Source of the DNA: Paracraurococcus sp042666655
GTDB lineage: Bacteria > Pseudomonadota > Alphaproteobacteria > Acetobacterales > Acetobacteraceae
Assembly (NCBI RefSeq): GCF_042666655.1
Contig: NZ_JBHTDE010000005.1
Location: 248,001 to 312,000 of the forward strand
Direction: 5' to 3'
Length of the DNA: 64,000 nt
In this document: positions 62,202 to 64,000 of the stretch, piece by piece
Position numbering within the stretch: the stretch's first letter is position 1
Layout of the letters: each line of letters opens with the position of its first letter
Notes under the pieces: generated by a model
The model's input: only the letters and a program-made list of their open reading frames with translations
What the model was told of the DNA's origin: nothing
Database searches by the model: none
Translations under genes and position numbers: made by a program

Positions 62202-63248
62202 ATGGCGAAGACCCCATCCGCGGCGCGGGGCGCGCGGGAGCCCGTGCTGGTGGACCTCGCCTTCCAGGGCGGCGGCTCGCATGGCGCTTTCACCTGGGGC
62301 GTGATGGACCGCCTGCTGGAGGAGGATTGGCTGACCATCGAGGGCATCTCCGGCACCTCGGCCGGCGCCATGAATGCCGCGGTGCTGGCCAGCGGCTTCG
62401 CCCTCGGCGGCGCCACCGGGGCGCGCGAGGCGCTCGAGGCCTTCTGGAAGCGGGTTTCCGAGGCCGCCAAGTTCAGCCCCTTCCAGCGCGGCCCGATGGA
62501 CAAGCTGATGGGTCGCTGGACGCTGGACAATTCGCCGCTCTACCTGATGACCGACCTGATCTCGCGCATGGTCTCGCCCTACGACCTGCCGAGCTTCGGC
62601 GGCAACCCGCTGGAGACGGTGCTGGCCGAGAGCGTCGATTTCGCCGCGGTCGCCGCCGGGCCGATCAAGGTCTTCGTCACCGCGACCAACGTGCGGACCG
62701 GCCGGGCGCGGATCTTCCGCAAGGCCGACCTGACGCCGCAGGCGCTGCTGGCTTCCGCCTGCCTGCCGCAGATGTTCCAGGCGGTGGAGATCGACGGCGA
62801 CCCCTACTGGGACGGCGGCTTCGCCGGCAACCCCATTTTGGTGCCGCTGATCACCGAGCTGGACTCGGACGACACCATCCTGATCCCGATCAACCCGATC
62901 AACCGCCCCGGCACCCCGCGCAGCGCGCGCGACATCCTCGACCGGGTGAACGAGATCTCCTTCAACGCCGTCGCGCTGAAGGAGCTGAAGATGCTGGCCA
63001 TGATGCGCCGGGCCGCCAATCCTGCCACCGCGGAAGGCGCCATGTGGGGCCGGATGCGCATGCATATCGTGCAGAACCGGATCATGGTCGATCTTGGCGC
63101 GTCGTCGAAGCTCAACGCCGAATGGGCCTTCCTGACCATGCTGCGCGACGAGGGCCGCAAGGCGGCGCAGGCCTTCCTCGACAAGGACGGCGACGGCATC
63201 GGCCGCCGCTCCACCGCCGATATCGACAGCCTGCTGGACGGGGTCTGA
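62202..63248 (+). CDS. patatin-like phospholipase
   Basis: The 348-residue protein has the patatin oxyanion motif GGGSHGAF (23-30), the nucleophile elbow GTSAG with Ser53 and the catalytic Asp204 in DGGF, forming a Ser-Asp dyad. No signal peptide is visible. Family members hydrolyse acyl lipids; similar genes occur near PHA granule genes in some alphaproteobacteria. A TTGCAGTGCGATAAAG stretch about 90 bp upstream recalls PhaR-like TGCAGTGCA boxes, weakly. A GntP-type gene follows after 4 bp. Confidence 0.88.
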   Translation: MAKTPSAARGAREPVLVDLAFQGGGSHGAFTWGVMDRLLEEDWLTIEGISGTSAGAMNAAVLASGFALGGATGAREALEAFWKRVSEAAKFSPFQRGPMDKLMGRWTLDNSPLYLMTDLISRMVSPYDLPSFGGNPLETVLAESVDFAAVAAGPIKVFVTATNVRTGRARIFRKADLTPQALLASACLPQMFQAVEIDGDPYWDGGFAGNPILVPLITELDSDDTILIPINPINRPGTPRSARDILDRVNEISFNAVALKELKMLAMMRRAANPATAEGAMWGRMRMHIVQNRIMVDLGASSKLNAEWAFLTMLRDEGRKAAQAFLDKDGDGIGRRSTADIDSLLDGV

Positions 63249-63252
63249 GGCG

Positions 63253-64000
63253 ATGGGGCTGCTCGGCATCCTGCTCGGCCTCGGACTCCTCGTCTACTTC
63301 GCCTTCCGCGGCTGGTCGGTGCTGCTGCTGGCGCCGGCCGCGGCGCTCGTCGCCGCCGGCTTCGCCGGGGAGCCTTTGCTGGCGCACTGGACCCAGACCT
63401 TCATGGGCAGCGCCGCGCGTTTCGTCGCGTCCTTCTTCCCGCTGTTCCTGCTCGGCGCGCTGTTCGGCAAGCTGATGGAGGACAGCGGCGCGGTCGGCGC
63501 CATCGCCGCATGGATGACCGGCCGGCTCGGCGCGCAACGCGCCATGCTGGCGGTGGTGCTGGCGGGTGCGGCGGTGACCTATGGCGGCGTGTCGCTGTTC
63601 GTGGCGATCTTCGTCCTGGTGCCCATGGCGACCGCGCTGTTCCGCCAGGCCGGCATCCCGCGCCGGCTGATGCCGGCCGCCGTGGCGCTCGGCACCTCGA
63701 CCTTCACCATGTCGGCCATGCCGGGCACGCCGGCGATCCAGAACGCCATCCCGATGCCCTTCTTCGGCACCACGCCCTTCGCCGCACCCGGGCTCGGCAT
63801 CCTCGCCTCGCTGATCATGCTGGGCTTCGGCCTGTGGTGGCTCGGCCGCCGGGAAGCCGCGGCGCGGCGGGCCGGCGAAGGCTTCGGCCCCGGTGGCGAC
63901 GCTCCGGCGGAGGCCGCGGCGGACGACCCGCTGGTGCGGGAGCGCGCGGTGGTGGCCGACGGCTTCGACCCGGCCGAGATCCACCACAGCCAGGAAGCCG
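63253..64000 (+). CDS. GntP-family permease, partial
   Basis: The first 249 codons run off the window end. At least six hydrophobic segments are visible, with LGALFGKLMEDSGAVGAIA and the family-type GTSTFTMSAMPGTPAIQNAIP, followed by a polar loop near the cut. GntP proteins import gluconate or related hydroxy acids. It begins 4 bp after the patatin-like stop with GAGG in the preceding stop region, so it is co-transcribed with it. The missing C-terminus should lie in the next window. Confidence 0.82.
   Translation, partial: MGLLGILLGLGLLVYFAFRGWSVLLLAPAAALVAAGFAGEPLLAHWTQTFMGSAARFVASFFPLFLLGALFGKLMEDSGAVGAIAAWMTGRLGAQRAMLAVVLAGAAVTYGGVSLFVAIFVLVPMATALFRQAGIPRRLMPAAVALGTSTFTMSAMPGTPAIQNAIPMPFFGTTPFAAPGLGILASLIMLGFGLWWLGRREAAARRAGEGFGPGGDAPAEAAADDPLVRERAVVADGFDPAEIHHSQEA

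Overview
The window is one continuous piece of a very GC-rich bacterial chromosome with about 62 protein genes, the last one cut by the window end. I found no rRNA, tRNA, CRISPR array, transposase, integrase or phage gene. Gene content (red-type form I RuBisCO with CbbX, dnaK-dnaJ and rimP-nusA-infB-rbfA-truB-rpsO-pnp runs, PHA depolymerase) and codon use fit an alphaproteobacterium, most likely Acetobacteraceae near Roseomonas and relatives. That placement is inferred from protein style, not from a marker-gene tree.

Layout: 0-9.1 kb is accessory metabolism: an alpha/beta hydrolase with a Cys nucleophile, a GMC oxidoreductase, an SLC13-type permease, an FAD monooxygenase with its DUF2783 partner, a DUF305 protein, and an intracellular PHA depolymerase with Ser at the usual Cys position. 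9.3-26.6 kb holds folE, a hybrid sensor kinase, two lipoproteins, RidA, the argD-argF-RMD1-like-hslO run, PRC-barrel and GlcG/HbpS proteins, recX, the divergent rsmI/lpoA-like pair, a PhoR-like kinase, and an HtrA-like protein that has lost its protease residues, coupled to a LuxR-type regulator. 26.7-31.5 kb is the chaperone set grpE, dnaK, dnaJ. 31.6-36.6 kb carries a flavodoxin-type oxidoreductase, dapB, metK, trmB and an SGNH esterase. 36.7-47.3 kb is the translation/transcription operon rimP-nusA-ylxR-infB-rbfA-truB-rpsO-pnp, headed by a short leader with an intrinsic terminator touching the rimP start codon.

47.4-49.6 kb has a nitronate monooxygenase-like flavoprotein with an extra Cys cluster and an amide hydrolase preceded by a near-perfect sigma-54 promoter. 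49.7-57.8 kb is a Calvin-Benson-Bassham module: cbbR diverges from cbbF-cbbP-cbbA-cbbL-cbbS-cbbX, and the operon ends with an XK1-type D-ribulose kinase that abuts cbbX with no gap. A gamma-carbonic anhydrase lies just beyond cbbR. 58-64 kb holds a DUF2934 protein, an LrgA/LrgB pair, a TauD-type dioxygenase, coaBC, a patatin-like phospholipase and a GntP-family permease.

Non-coding structure: six copies of a bipartite palindromic intergenic repeat, about 60-160 bp, lie directly at gene 3' ends. The two most complete copies flank the CBB module in inverted orientation. Other items are a four-unit 10-bp tandem repeat with hairpins near 13.6 kb, a 20-bp operator-like palindrome before metK, a nested hairpin between dnaK and dnaJ, and a perfect GAGA-loop hairpin in the long rpsO-pnp gap.
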